The notes under the pieces: generated by a model
The model's input: the letters and a program-made list of their open reading frames with translations, nothing else
What the model was told of the DNA's origin: nothing
Database searches by the model: none
Part shown: positions 1-8,026 of the stretch, piece by piece
Position numbering within the stretch: position 1 is the first letter of the stretch
How the letters are laid out: each line of letters opens with the position of its first letter
Made by a program: the position numbers and the translations under genes
Assembly: GCA_934590165.1 (NCBI GenBank)
Contig: CAKTOO010000004.1
Location: forward strand, 1-64,000
Direction: 5' to 3'
Origin: an uncultured Dysosmobacter sp.
Lineage (GTDB): Bacteria; Bacillota; Clostridia; Oscillospirales; Oscillospiraceae
Length of the DNA stretch: 64,000 nucleotides

Positions 1-83
1 AGCAGATCGTCGACCACGAAGGAGACCGGTTCGTAAGCGGTGCTTTGCAGCGTGTCCGCGTCAATGGTTTGCAGTCGGTTCAT
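1..83 (-). CDS. RepA-like AAA ATPase, N-terminal end only (cut by window edge)
   Basis: The minus strand opens with ATG at 83 preceded by AGAAAGGAGA at good spacing, and reads MNRLQTIDADTLQSTAYEPV followed by a short hydrophobic stretch before the window ends. This N-terminal pattern resembles the RepA-like/DnaB-like AAA ATPases carried by integrative elements of gut Clostridia, which place a P-loop soon afterwards; the P-loop itself is outside the window. It lies divergent from the DUF6076 gene. The assignment rests on only 27 residues. Confidence 0.45.
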   Translation of the reverse strand, partial: MNRLQTIDADTLQSTAYEPVSFVVDDL

Positions 84-152
84 AAAAATTTCTCCTTTCT
101 GAGTTGGAGTGTTTATTTCTTTCAGGCCTGTGCTTGTATCGTAACATGGGGA

Positions 153-181
153 TTGACTTTTGAAAATAGGTAATGTATTAT
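153..181 (+). promoter_or_regulatory. Promoter of the DUF6076 gene
   Basis: TTGACT at 153-158 and TATTAT at 176-181 are separated by exactly 17 bases. Transcription would start near 188, which rules out a TTG at 160 as start of the downstream gene and supports ATG 235. Confidence 0.7.
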
Positions 182-234
182 TTTACTACATACACTATAT
201 TGAGGCGAATACATTATCTACCGGGAGAGGGCTT

Positions 235-1308
235 ATGTCTGTTTTAGGAAAAGACCTGTTTGATTTTCAGCGTTCGCATACGAACACAAAAGTGGAATTT
301 GGCGCATCCGGCTACTGGGTGGAGATGGTCCCGGAGATGCAGCCCTACGGAACTGTGCTGACGGAGATCCTAAATCTGGATGTCACACCTTTTCAGAAGC
401 TGTTGGACAGGTTGAACACCGCTGTCCACGAAAAGAATTATGATGACGCTCCGCGTGCCTATATGGACATGCAGAAGGGTTTTGGATCTCTGCCGCTCTA
501 CCGATTGTATCTGATGGACTTCCGTTATTTCGGAGATATGAAGATTGAGGAATTTGTGGGTGAGGAAGTGCGGGAGGCATTTGCGAAATATGTGATCAAT
601 GAGGAGCGCGAAATACCATCCTTCATGCAGCAGCAGATCAAGGACATTCAGCTCATTCAGGAGCGGTACGCGTGGTTTCTGGACCGGGTTTTTGCAAACG
701 CTGTGTTTGAAAAGAAAAAAGGCCAGAGAAAAGAATCTCTGGCGCAGTTGATCTATTCCAGCGGTTATGAGGCTTTTGTCAGCGGTGTCAGTTTGGGGAA
801 GGACCCGGAGGTAGACGCACCGCTGGTAAGAGCGCAGTACCGCATCCGGGGCGAAAGAGAAAATGCCGAGGTAGTCGAGAAGATGTATTTTGACCGGCTG
901 CTGGATTTTGTCTATGTGGAGCTTATGAAGGGACTGCAGAAGGGGTTTGTACCGAAACGCTGTGCCAACTGCGGACGCTGGTTCTTGCAGATGCCGGGTA
1001 TGACCTACGCCTATTGCGGCGAACCGGCGCCGGGGCAGGATGGCAAGACCTGCCGGGAGATCGGAGCCACCAGCAGCTTCCGCAGCAAGGTGCAGAACAA
1101 CGATGTTTGGAAGGCTCATCAGCGGGCCTACAAAAAATATTTTGCCCGTACTCGAAAGGGGACGATGAGCAAGGGCGCGTTTGAAGTGTGGTCCCGGAAA
1201 ATGGAGACGCTGCGGGACAATGCGCTGATGGAATATGACAGAGCGCAGAGCGAAGAGGAGCGTCAGCGCATTGTGGATGAAGTCACGCAGAAACTGAATA
1301 AGCTGTGA
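235..1308 (+). CDS. DUF6076 domain protein
   Basis: A 357-residue cytoplasmic protein of unknown function. The frame is open from a TTG at 160, but the promoter at 153-181 overlaps that codon; ATG 235 follows GGGAGAGG by a short gap and is preferred. Around residues 245-285 there is a zinc-ribbon-like region with CANCGRWF, a following YCGE and KTCREIGA, after which a basic helical tail rich in Arg/Lys and Glu runs to the end. These features match my recollection of DUF6076, found next to integration and replication genes of Firmicute elements. It stands between a RepA-like ATPase and a leftward terminator. I do not know its role; a nucleic-acid-binding function is only a guess from the Cys motif. 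Confidence 0.65.
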   Translation: MSVLGKDLFDFQRSHTNTKVEFGASGYWVEMVPEMQPYGTVLTEILNLDVTPFQKLLDRLNTAVHEKNYDDAPRAYMDMQKGFGSLPLYRLYLMDFRYFGDMKIEEFVGEEVREAFAKYVINEEREIPSFMQQQIKDIQLIQERYAWFLDRVFANAVFEKKKGQRKESLAQLIYSSGYEAFVSGVSLGKDPEVDAPLVRAQYRIRGERENAEVVEKMYFDRLLDFVYVELMKGLQKGFVPKRCANCGRWFLQMPGMTYAYCGEPAPGQDGKTCREIGATSSFRSKVQNNDVWKAHQRAYKKYFARTRKGTMSKGAFEVWSRKMETLRDNALMEYDRAQSEEERQRIVDEVTQKLNKL

Positions 1309-1317
1309 GCGAAAAAA

Positions 1318-1361
1318 CAGGAGGGAACTGCGTCCGCAAATGCGGATGCAGTTCCCTCCTG
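1318..1361 (-). terminator. Rho-independent terminator reading leftward
   Basis: A 20-bp stem (CAGGAGGGAACTGC... / ...GCAGTTCCCTCCTG, one mismatch) with an AAAT loop. Read on the minus strand the stem is followed by TTTTTT; on the plus strand it is not followed by T. It would stop minus-strand transcripts coming from the glycosidase-like gene. Confidence 0.7.
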
Positions 1362-1732
1362 TGCCGCAGTGCCGAAGCACTGCGTAGTCCCATTACGGAG
1401 CCCGGAGCAGCGGAGCACTTCGCAGACTGCTCTGGACCATACTGACAACAGCTTGTGTTTGATTTGCAATGCAAATCTCGACTTTCCATCCAATAATCTG
1501 TACTTTTAAATCGTATTATCTTATCCTCGTTCTTTTTTTCAGATAGAATATACTATAATGCCTTTGTGATACAACTAAATATCCTCATTAAATTTTTTTA
1601 GAGCCTCTTCCAATGAAAAGGCAGAGAACTGAAATTTAATCTATCGTTGTATAGGCTTCAGCGGCAGAGAGTGCCGAGGTCTTACCCCCTACGGTCCGAT
1701 TGCTCCAAAGGTTCTGGATGACAGACGTAGCC
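1362..1732. other. Non-coding accessory spacer
   Basis: About 370 bases without a credible gene; short frames here lack ribosome sites. The only structure seen is the repeat copy at 1604-1653. Confidence 0.5.
1604..1653 (+). repeat. Direct repeat, left copy (decayed hairpin)
   Basis: Pattern CCTCT-N-CCAATGAAAAGG-CAGAG followed by CTGAAATTTAATCTA, then GTT and TAT. It matches the copy at 7447-7494 at about 42 of 48 positions in the same orientation. The right copy has a perfect stem (CCCTCTGCC/GGCAGAGGG); in this copy the stem carries mismatches. Confidence 0.7.
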
Positions 1733-3202
1733 TCAGAGCATCGCATCATATCGGGCTAAAATCACCGCTGCCTGTGCACGGGTTACAGCTCCGTTTGGAG
1801 TCAGCGTATAGGGAGTCGTGCCATTGAGTAGCCCTCTTTCCACCGCCCACCCCATGGCTTTGGTCGCATAGGGTGCGATCTCTGTAAAATCGTTGTATTG
1901 ATCCAGTGTATTTTGCGTATCACGAGAACCGGAGAGACGCCACAAAAAGGTAACCATCTGCTGCCGGGTGACCTCTGTCATGGGATCACTTCCGTCACTG
2001 AGTCCTGTGGATACAGCCCATTGCTGAGCCTCTTCCATGGACTGAGGACGCACATTTTTTAGTCTTGCCATGACCATCCACATCTGCTTCCGGGTCATGG
2101 CGTGCTGAGGAGAAAAGATGGTTGCTGAGGTACCGGAAAACAGTTGACGCCGGTAAACATACGACACCGCAGGCTGATACCATGCGCCTTCCGGCACATC
2201 CTGAAAAGGCAGCGCCTGCGTCCCATAGATCGCCATAAAAACCGGTTGCATGTCCTCCAGCCACTTATGTTGTTCACGGTCATAAAAATGGCTGTCTGCA
2301 TTGATCGCAAAGGGGATGCCCGCATCCGTCAATGATTGTGTCATATAGGAGGCGAAAGCAACCTGCTCATCTACAGTGTAAGTATCTCCCTCATTGTAAT
2401 TTCCTGGCATCCATGCCCCTACCCAAGTAGGAACTCCTGTTTCCTTCTGCCATTGGAGGGCCAAATCGATCTTTTCCTGAATCAGTGCCTTTTCCTCGGC
2501 AGTCCCACTGGTCCACAGCTTGCGTGGATTCTCTTTGGAAGGACCTGAGGCATAAAAATGCCATTCCGCCATCAGGTATCCATTCGCCGCCGAGGGAATG
2601 GTGAGATCCCGCAGATATGCCGCGTCAGACCGCAGACGCGGCGAGATCATAACGATCCGCTCCGGATTGCTCTCCCGGACTACCGATACCAGCCGCTCAT
2701 AAATCTCGTTGAGACGTTCCGGCTGGTTCTTCAAAGCATCGGTCACTTCGATGATAAGATCAAAGGACAGCAGGAACGATTCATCCCGAAAATGCTCTGA
2801 AACGGTTCTCCACCATGCTTCGACCCGGCGGAGATTTTTGTCTGATGGGTCATTTTTCAGTTCATCGGCTTGATAGGCAATAATGGGGATCAGTCCGGTC
2901 TCCAGACAGTCGCTGACCTGCCGCTCCAGCAGTGCCAGAAGCTCCTCAGTAGCCTCATCCTTCACCCGAATACGGACATGGGATATTCCGGCCTGCTTAA
3001 AGTCTTTGGGGACATCCGGGTGGTAAAGCGACATGCCAGCGGCAGTTTTACACCAATCAACATCCATGCCTTTTCCCAGCATCTGCTGGTATGCCAGTGG
3101 ATCGATCGGCGCGGCGGCGTGGGCTGTATCCGCCGCCCTTGCGGAAGGAAAGAGCGAACATGTCAAAACAAACGCGAGCAGTATGATGATACTTTTTTTC
3201 AT
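1733..3202 (-). CDS. Secreted SLH-domain protein with GH5-like barrel
   Basis: 489 residues. ATG 3202 follows AAGGAGGCCCT. Residues 1-24 form a signal peptide (basic start, hydrophobic core, SARA-A cleavage region). Residues about 40-315 look like a cellulase-type (GH5-like) TIM barrel, with recognisable strands ending in AEWHFYASGP and PTWVGAWMPGNYN. Three SLH repeats follow from about 330 to the end (FQDVPEGAWYQPAVSYVYRR..., AVSTGLSDGSDPMTEVTRQQ..., AVERGLLNGTTPYTLTPNG...), which in this family tether proteins to pyruvylated wall polymer. The usual GH5 NEP acid/base and Glu nucleophile are not evident: the corresponding places read IIEVTDA and VGAWMPG. It may be a carbohydrate-binding relative. 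It is alone, in an accessory segment. Confidence 0.7.
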   Translation of the reverse strand: MKKSIIILLAFVLTCSLFPSARAADTAHAAAPIDPLAYQQMLGKGMDVDWCKTAAGMSLYHPDVPKDFKQAGISHVRIRVKDEATEELLALLERQVSDCLETGLIPIIAYQADELKNDPSDKNLRRVEAWWRTVSEHFRDESFLLSFDLIIEVTDALKNQPERLNEIYERLVSVVRESNPERIVMISPRLRSDAAYLRDLTIPSAANGYLMAEWHFYASGPSKENPRKLWTSGTAEEKALIQEKIDLALQWQKETGVPTWVGAWMPGNYNEGDTYTVDEQVAFASYMTQSLTDAGIPFAINADSHFYDREQHKWLEDMQPVFMAIYGTQALPFQDVPEGAWYQPAVSYVYRRQLFSGTSATIFSPQHAMTRKQMWMVMARLKNVRPQSMEEAQQWAVSTGLSDGSDPMTEVTRQQMVTFLWRLSGSRDTQNTLDQYNDFTEIAPYATKAMGWAVERGLLNGTTPYTLTPNGAVTRAQAAVILARYDAML

Positions 3203-3266
3203 AGGGCCTCCTTATAGTTATAAAAACTATCAAAAAATGTTGAAGACTTGCTGTATAAGCCGCCTT

Positions 3267-3977
3267 TCATTCGTCCTCCGCCAGCATCCGGTAGCCGACG
3301 CCAAGCTCATTGATGATGTAGCGCTTCTCGCCGGGCGTCACGCCCATTTTCTTGCGGATATTCTTCATGTTGACTTGCAGCTTCTTGACGCTGCCATAGT
3401 CCGAATACCCCCAGACCGCCCGAATGATGGCGGCATACGTCAGCACCTTTCCGGCGTGAACGGAGAGAAACGCCATGATGTTGTATTCCGTCTGGGTCAG
3501 GTCGATCTCATCTTTATCCACAAAGACCTGCCGTGTATCGTAGTCGATCAGCAGGTCCTGAAGGCGGAATTTCCCACCATGGGAACTTTCCTTCTCTTCG
3601 CTGTGCCGATGGCTGCGGAGAACGGCACGGATACGAGCCAGCAATTCCTCCGTGCCAAAGGGCTTGGTGATATAATCATTCGCACCCAGATCCAGTGCCT
3701 CTACCTTGTCCCTCTCATTGGAACGGGCGGAGAGCACAATGATGGGAGCTGTGTCCGATTCCCGGATTTTCTGAATCAAGTCCAGCCCATCCCGATCCGG
3801 CAGGCCGAGATCCAGAACGATGAGGTCCGGATGATGGGAAGCGTACATCATCATGCCGAGCGCACAGGTCTCCGCGCAGAGCACCTGATAGTCGCTGGTT
3901 TCCAGATTGGCTTTGATAAAGCTTCGGATGTTGGCCTCATCCTCTACGATCAGAATTTTGTACTTGTTATTGCCCAT
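3267..3977 (-). CDS. KdpE-like response regulator (OmpR family)
   Basis: 236 residues. The start MGNNKYKILIVEDE at 3977 follows GGGTGAGG; the frame stays open further upstream only inside the kinase gene. Receiver domain about 5-120 shows the acidic pair VEDE, the phosphorylation Asp in LIVLDLGLPD, a conserved Ser in IIVLSAR and Lys in ITKPF. The C-terminal winged-helix DNA-binding domain (about 130-232) carries TQTEYNIMAFL and the typical GVGYRM ending. The start overlaps the kinase stop by 11 bases, which implies translational coupling. With the kinase it resembles KdpDE, and it faces a Ktr/Trk uptake pair, so control of potassium uptake is the natural reading; no kdpFABC is in the window. 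Confidence 0.88.
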   Translation of the reverse strand: MGNNKYKILIVEDEANIRSFIKANLETSDYQVLCAETCALGMMMYASHHPDLIVLDLGLPDRDGLDLIQKIRESDTAPIIVLSARSNERDKVEALDLGANDYITKPFGTEELLARIRAVLRSHRHSEEKESSHGGKFRLQDLLIDYDTRQVFVDKDEIDLTQTEYNIMAFLSVHAGKVLTYAAIIRAVWGYSDYGSVKKLQVNMKNIRKKMGVTPGEKRYIINELGVGYRMLAEDE

Positions 3978-5031
3978 CGTCCTCACCCCCTCTTTCCAGA
4001 GCAAAGCGGAATACCGCACCGTCGCCCTTCCTATTTTCCGCAGTAATCTCGCTGCCGTGCGCCTTGACGATGGCGGCGCACACGGATAGTCCGATTCCCA
4101 TATTGCTGCGGGTTCCGTCCACCGGCGCGGCGGACTTTTCATAACTTCCGGTGAAAATCTTTTGAAGTGCATCATCCGGGATGCCGCAGCCGTTGTCGGC
4201 AACCTCAAATACCGCCTTATCCCCCACAAGAGAAATGGAAAGCGTCAGCTCCGTCATGCCTTTTGCGTGGAATACGGCATTTTCCAGAAGATTCAGCAGT
4301 ACCTGTTCAATAAGGAGCGAATCCATGGGAATGTCCACAAATTCCTCCGGTATCTGTGTGATGACCTTCTGATTCGGATGCTTTTTGGAAAACTTCATGA
4401 GAACCGAGTCAATCAGCTCATCCAGAACCGTGGGTGTCTTCACGACTTCCACTTTCGCGCCGTCGATTCTTGTAACCGACAGAAGATTTTCAACCATGCG
4501 GATGAGCCATTCGCTGTCCTCCTGAATTTCTCCCAACAGCTTGAGCTGTTGCTCCTTTGGCAGCGCGTCATACTTGGAGATCAGCGTGGAGGAGGACCCG
4601 TATATAGAGGTGAGTGGTGTGCGCAGATCATGGGAAATCGCCCGCAGCAGATTGCCCCGCATTCTTTCTTTTTCACTTTCTGCCCGCAGCTTTTCCTGAT
4701 CCCGAATGCGGCTGTTCAGCGTACTGGTGGAAACGGCAACTGCCAGCATAATGACGGCAGATAAGATGCTTTCCTCCACGAAAAAGTCGAAGACATAATA
4801 GGGATAGGTAAAGGCAAAATTCACCGCAAATACGCTGACAATTGCCGACGTGATGCCATAGCAATACCCGTGGGTTTTCAGCGAGATCAAAAACACGCCG
4901 AACACAAAGATCATGGGTACCAGCGTCTGCGTGGTAAAGAGCTTCTGAATCAGCAAATTGACGGCAAAGGCACTGCAAAAAATAAGGATCGAAAATAGAG
5001 TATCCTTCTGTCGCTGTCGATTCTTCATCAT
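3967..5031 (-). CDS. KdpD-like sensor histidine kinase, short form (DUF4118)
   Basis: 354 residues from the tandem ATGs at 5031/5028, which follow AGGAGAAGT; the second ATG has the better spacing. The N-terminus has four hydrophobic segments within about residues 10-105, the DUF4118 membrane module of KdpD. HisKA follows with the phospho-acceptor in AISHDLRTPLTSI, then HATPase_c with N box NLLENAVFHAK, G1 DNGCGIP and G2 MGIGLSVC. The long cytoplasmic KdpD and Usp domains of classical KdpD are absent, so the potassium or c-di-AMP input those domains give is missing. It is co-transcribed with the regulator from the promoter at 5059-5087. Confidence 0.88.
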   Translation of the reverse strand: MMKNRQRQKDTLFSILIFCSAFAVNLLIQKLFTTQTLVPMIFVFGVFLISLKTHGYCYGITSAIVSVFAVNFAFTYPYYVFDFFVEESILSAVIMLAVAVSTSTLNSRIRDQEKLRAESEKERMRGNLLRAISHDLRTPLTSIYGSSSTLISKYDALPKEQQLKLLGEIQEDSEWLIRMVENLLSVTRIDGAKVEVVKTPTVLDELIDSVLMKFSKKHPNQKVITQIPEEFVDIPMDSLLIEQVLLNLLENAVFHAKGMTELTLSISLVGDKAVFEVADNGCGIPDDALQKIFTGSYEKSAAPVDGTRSNMGIGLSVCAAIVKAHGSEITAENRKGDGAVFRFALERGGEDDGQ

Positions 5032-5058
5032 ACTTCTCCTGAAATTGATTGCGGTGTT

Positions 5059-5087
5059 ATTATACCGCATAAGCAGAAGTGCTTCAA
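5059..5087 (-). promoter_or_regulatory. Promoter of the kdpDE-like operon with overlapping inverted repeat
   Basis: On the minus strand TTGAAG (5087-5082) and a perfect TATAAT (5064-5059) are 17 bases apart. GCGGT-N8-ACCGC (5051-5068) is an inverted repeat lying across the -10 box and could be an operator. Confidence 0.75.
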
Positions 5088-5220
5088 GATTCCGCGCAGG
5101 AGGATATTGCCCCGCACTTGTTTCTTTACCGAATCTACACCGGAGAAATGCTATGTTACAAATACACAGTTTGGCCTGCGCACAATAAATCCATCGCGCA
5201 ATTCACAAGGAGTGAGGAAG

Positions 5221-6561
5221 ATGTCGGAAGAAATGGTTTGCAGAAAGCGTCGTCTTTCGTCTTTTCAAATCATCATATTGGGCTTTGCAGGGGTGATTCT
5301 GCTGGGCGCGCTGCTGCTGATGCTGCCGCTCTCCACAACAGCCGGGTGCGTAACGCCGTTCAATGAAGCGCTGTTTACCGCAACCTCCGCTGTTTGTGTA
5401 ACGGGTCTTGTGGTGCAGGATACCGGCAGCTATTGGTCGGTCTTTGGCCAAGTGGTGATCCTGACGCTGATTCAGATAGGTGGACTCGGTGTTGTCACCG
5501 TGGCAGCATCGTTTGCGCTGCTGTCCGGGCGAAGGATCTCTCTGATGCAGCGCAGCACCATGCAGAACGCCATCTCAGCGCCGAGAGTCGGAGGGATCGT
5601 CCGGCTGACACGGTTCATCCTGCGGGGAACATTTCTGATCGAACTGATTGGCGCGCTTGCCATGCTGCCGGTGTTTTGCCGGGACTATGGATGGCGCGGG
5701 ATCTGGATGGCGGTATTTCACTCCATCTCCGCCTTTTGCAACGCGGGGTTTGACATTCTGGGAACGAACAACAACTTGTATCCGTCCCTTACCGGTTATG
5801 TTCAAAATCCGGTGATCAATATCACAATCATGCTGCTGATCATAACCGGCGGCATCGGATTCTTAACGTGGGATGACATTTGCGAAAACAAGCTGCATTT
5901 CCACCGTTATCGAATGCAAAGTAAGGTCATTCTCGTTACGACACTCACGCTGATCGCCCTTCCGGCGCTGTTTTTCTTCTTTGTGGACTTTGATGCCCTT
6001 CCCCTCGGAGCGCGGGTTCAGGCAGCCCTGTTCCAATCGGTCACGCCGAGAACGGCGGGCTTCAACACAGTCGATCTACCCGCCATGTCCGGCGCATCGC
6101 TGGGCGTGATGATCCTTCTGATGCTCATCGGCGGTTCTCCCGGCTCCACGGCAGGCGGCATGAAAACCACCACGCTGGCAGTTCTGCTTGCCAATGCTGC
6201 CGCGACCTTCCGCCAGCGGGACAGTGCCCAATTCTTTGGGCGCAGAGTCGATTGCAGTGCCGTCAAAACCGCCGCGACCATTCTGACGATGTACCTTGCG
6301 CTGTTCTTTGGCGGAGGCGTTTTTATCAGCGTATATGAGAATCTTCCGCTGTCCTCCTGCCTGTATGAAGCAGCGTCGGCAGTAGGCACGGTTGGTCTGA
6401 CATTGGGTATTACGCCGCAGCTGCATATTCCTTCGCAGATGGTATTGATCGCGCTGATGTATCTGGGCAGGGTCGGCGGGCTGACGCTCATTTATGCGGC
6501 GGTGTCCAGCAAAAAAAGCGGCAATGCAAAGCTGCCGCAGGAAAGAATTACGATTGGATGA
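5221..6561 (+). CDS. ktrB: TrkH/KtrB-family potassium channel subunit
   Basis: 446 residues. ATG 5221 (MSEEMVCRKRR) follows AAGGAGTGAGGAAG; a frame open from 5107 lacks a ribosome site. The protein has the fourfold M1-P-M2 plan of the superfamily, with four selectivity-filter loops: TSAVCVTGLVV, SAFCNAGFDI, SVTPRTAGFNTV and SAVGTVGLTLG. The central glycine of each filter is present. The glycine-rich GGSPGSTAGGMKTTT segment before the last repeat is the intramembrane gating loop region. Its length fits KtrB rather than the longer proteobacterial TrkH. The regulatory RCK subunit gene follows with 20 bases between, and a KdpDE-like system is divergent, so a self-contained potassium uptake and sensing unit is likely. 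Confidence 0.92.
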   Translation: MSEEMVCRKRRLSSFQIIILGFAGVILLGALLLMLPLSTTAGCVTPFNEALFTATSAVCVTGLVVQDTGSYWSVFGQVVILTLIQIGGLGVVTVAASFALLSGRRISLMQRSTMQNAISAPRVGGIVRLTRFILRGTFLIELIGALAMLPVFCRDYGWRGIWMAVFHSISAFCNAGFDILGTNNNLYPSLTGYVQNPVINITIMLLIITGGIGFLTWDDICENKLHFHRYRMQSKVILVTTLTLIALPALFFFFVDFDALPLGARVQAALFQSVTPRTAGFNTVDLPAMSGASLGVMILLMLIGGSPGSTAGGMKTTTLAVLLANAAATFRQRDSAQFFGRRVDCSAVKTAATILTMYLALFFGGGVFISVYENLPLSSCLYEAASAVGTVGLTLGITPQLHIPSQMVLIALMYLGRVGGLTLIYAAVSSKKSGNAKLPQERITIG

Positions 6562-6581
6562 GCAAAGGAGTTGTCTATCCC

Positions 6582-7229
6582 ATGAAAAATGTTTTATTGA
6601 TTGGAGCAGGCCGCTTTGGGCGGCATATCGCCATGCAGCTTTCTCAACTTGGGCATCAGGTCATGGCAGTCGATACCAACGAGGAGCGAATCAACGATGT
6701 GCTTCCGTTTGTCACCAACGCACAGATCGGCGACAGCACCAATGCGGAGTTTCTGCGTTCGCTCGGTATCGGAAATTTTGATGTTTGTTTTGTGACCATC
6801 AGCGGCAGCTTCCAGAACTCGCTGGAGACCACCTCGCTGCTGAAAGAGCTGGGTGCCAAATGCGTGGTATCCCGCGCCGAACGCGATGTGCAGGCGAAGT
6901 TTCTGCTCCGCAACGGCGCAGATAACGTGGTCTACCCTGAAAAGCAGATGGCAAAATGGGCGGCGATCCGATTCACTGCCGACCATATTTTCGACTACAT
7001 AGAGATCGACGAGCAGCACGCCATCTTTGAAGTGCAGGTGCCGGAGGCGTGGATCGGGAAAAGCGTTGGTGAGCTGAACGTCCGCAGAAAGTTTGGCATC
7101 ACCATTCTTGGCATCAAACGCGCCGGGAAAACGGATGTTTCCGTTACGCCGGACACCATATTGTCCGATGACACTACGATTTTAGCGTTGGGTGAGTATA
7201 AAGCCCTGCAAAAGTGCTTTCGGATTTGA
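6582..7229 (+). CDS. ktrA: KtrA/TrkA-family RCK regulator of potassium uptake
   Basis: 215 residues from ATG 6582, which lies 11 bases after AAAGGAG; an in-frame ATG at 6558 overlaps the ktrB stop and has no ribosome site of its own. Residues 1-130 are an RCK-N Rossmann domain with GAGRFGRHIA and the acidic end of strand 2 (VDTNEER), which binds NAD(H) or adenine nucleotides. Residues 135-215 are an RCK-C domain that in KtrA binds c-di-AMP. The product is the cytoplasmic gating ring of KtrB. Confidence 0.92.
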   Translation: MKNVLLIGAGRFGRHIAMQLSQLGHQVMAVDTNEERINDVLPFVTNAQIGDSTNAEFLRSLGIGNFDVCFVTISGSFQNSLETTSLLKELGAKCVVSRAERDVQAKFLLRNGADNVVYPEKQMAKWAAIRFTADHIFDYIEIDEQHAIFEVQVPEAWIGKSVGELNVRRKFGITILGIKRAGKTDVSVTPDTILSDDTTILALGEYKALQKCFRI

Positions 7230-7236
7230 AATGATA

Positions 7237-7422
7237 TTATCGCTCCCAGCCGTCGTTGCTTTTCTTTTTTCGCTTTTGCTGTACCTGCTGCATTTTCTGC
7301 TTCTGCCGCACGGACTCCCGAACAGGCCCGTTCTTCAACTTCCTCTTCAGCAGATTTACCACATCACGCTTGCTGAACAGCATCATCACCGGGGCGCATT
7401 TATCACCGTAAGGAATGTTCAA
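7237..7422 (-). other. Doubtful small basic open frame
   Basis: The minus strand is open for 61 codons, with an internal MMLFSKRDVVNLLKRKLKNG followed by a Lys/Gln/Arg-rich tail. No ribosome site precedes either possible start, so it may be the C-terminal remnant of a lost gene rather than a gene. Confidence 0.2.
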
Positions 7423-7446
7423 TAATTGTTAAGCCAAAAAAACGGC

Positions 7447-7494
7447 CCTCTGCCAATGAAAAGGCAGAGGGCTGAAATTTAATCTAATGTTATA
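7447..7494 (+). repeat. Direct repeat, right copy (perfect hairpin)
   Basis: GGCCCTCTGCC-AATGAAAA-GGCAGAGGGCT hairpin followed by GAAATTTAATCTA. Partner of the copy at 1604-1653; together they bracket about 5.8 kb holding the SLH glycosidase-like gene, the two-component system and ktrBA. Confidence 0.7.
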
Positions 7495-7562
7495 TCCCGT
7501 ATCAAGTCTGCGCATCCAACTGAAATGTGGCGCTCAGATAAACTTGGGATCAAAGAAAAAGT

Positions 7563-7593
7563 AAGTCGAGGGAATTTCCCTCGACTTATTTTT
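7563..7593 (+). terminator. Strong rho-independent terminator
   Basis: Perfect 12-bp stem AAGTCGAGGGAA/TTCCCTCGACTT closed by one T and followed by ATTTTTT. The A-rich stretch in front could make it work in both directions. It lies about 330 bases after ktrA. Confidence 0.85.
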
Positions 7594-7620
7594 TCGTGCC
7601 CTGTACCGTCCGTTCTGCCC

Positions 7621-7644
7621 CATAGGTCACATTGTGTACCTATG
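7621..7644. repeat. Palindrome beside the IS element
   Basis: CATAGGTCACA/TGTGTACCTATG pair with a single bulged base, 15 bases before the left end of the IS. Its function is unknown. Confidence 0.4.
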
Positions 7645-7737
7645 AACATGAACCGTTGTGAACAGGACCAGTAAAAACGAACAATAGACAAAATGCCCCC
7701 CTGATGTAGGAAAATAACTACGTCAGGGGGTATTACT

Positions 7738-8026
7738 GTGTCTAAGAGAAATTACACACATATCAAGATTCTGGAGCCTGAGATTTTGGCAATGAAGGGG
7801 GCTGGAAAAACCAAACGAGAGATTGCTGAACATTATGGATTGAAGATGGGGCAAAGCGATGCCGGCGCAGAGAACGGAAAACCATAGCAGGTATTCAGTC
7901 TCGCCCCCAAGGGCGCCCCAGGAAGAATGGACAGGCCCCTCATCAGCAGGAAAAACAGAACTGGAACGACTGCGAACGGAAAACAAGCTTTTGCGGGATT
8001 TTCTGCAATTGACAGGAAGGAAGTGA
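7738..8026 (+). pseudogene. IS3-family transposase OrfA, frameshifted
   Basis: GTG 7738 starts VSKRNYTHIKILEPEILAMK with the helix-turn-helix text GKTKREIAEHYGLK, then the frame runs into TAG at 7885. The remainder continues in other frames: AGIQSRPQGRPRKNGQ, then KTELERLRTENKLLRDFLQ ending at TGA 8024-8026. At least two indels separate the pieces. Confidence 0.8.

Noticed and set aside
1263..1493. Small minus-strand frames around the hairpin at 1318-1361
   Set aside because: They overlap the DUF6076 end and the terminator and have no translation signals.
7621..7644. Palindrome beside the IS considered as end of a second insertion sequence
   Set aside because: No partner end and no transposase piece belonging to it could be found.
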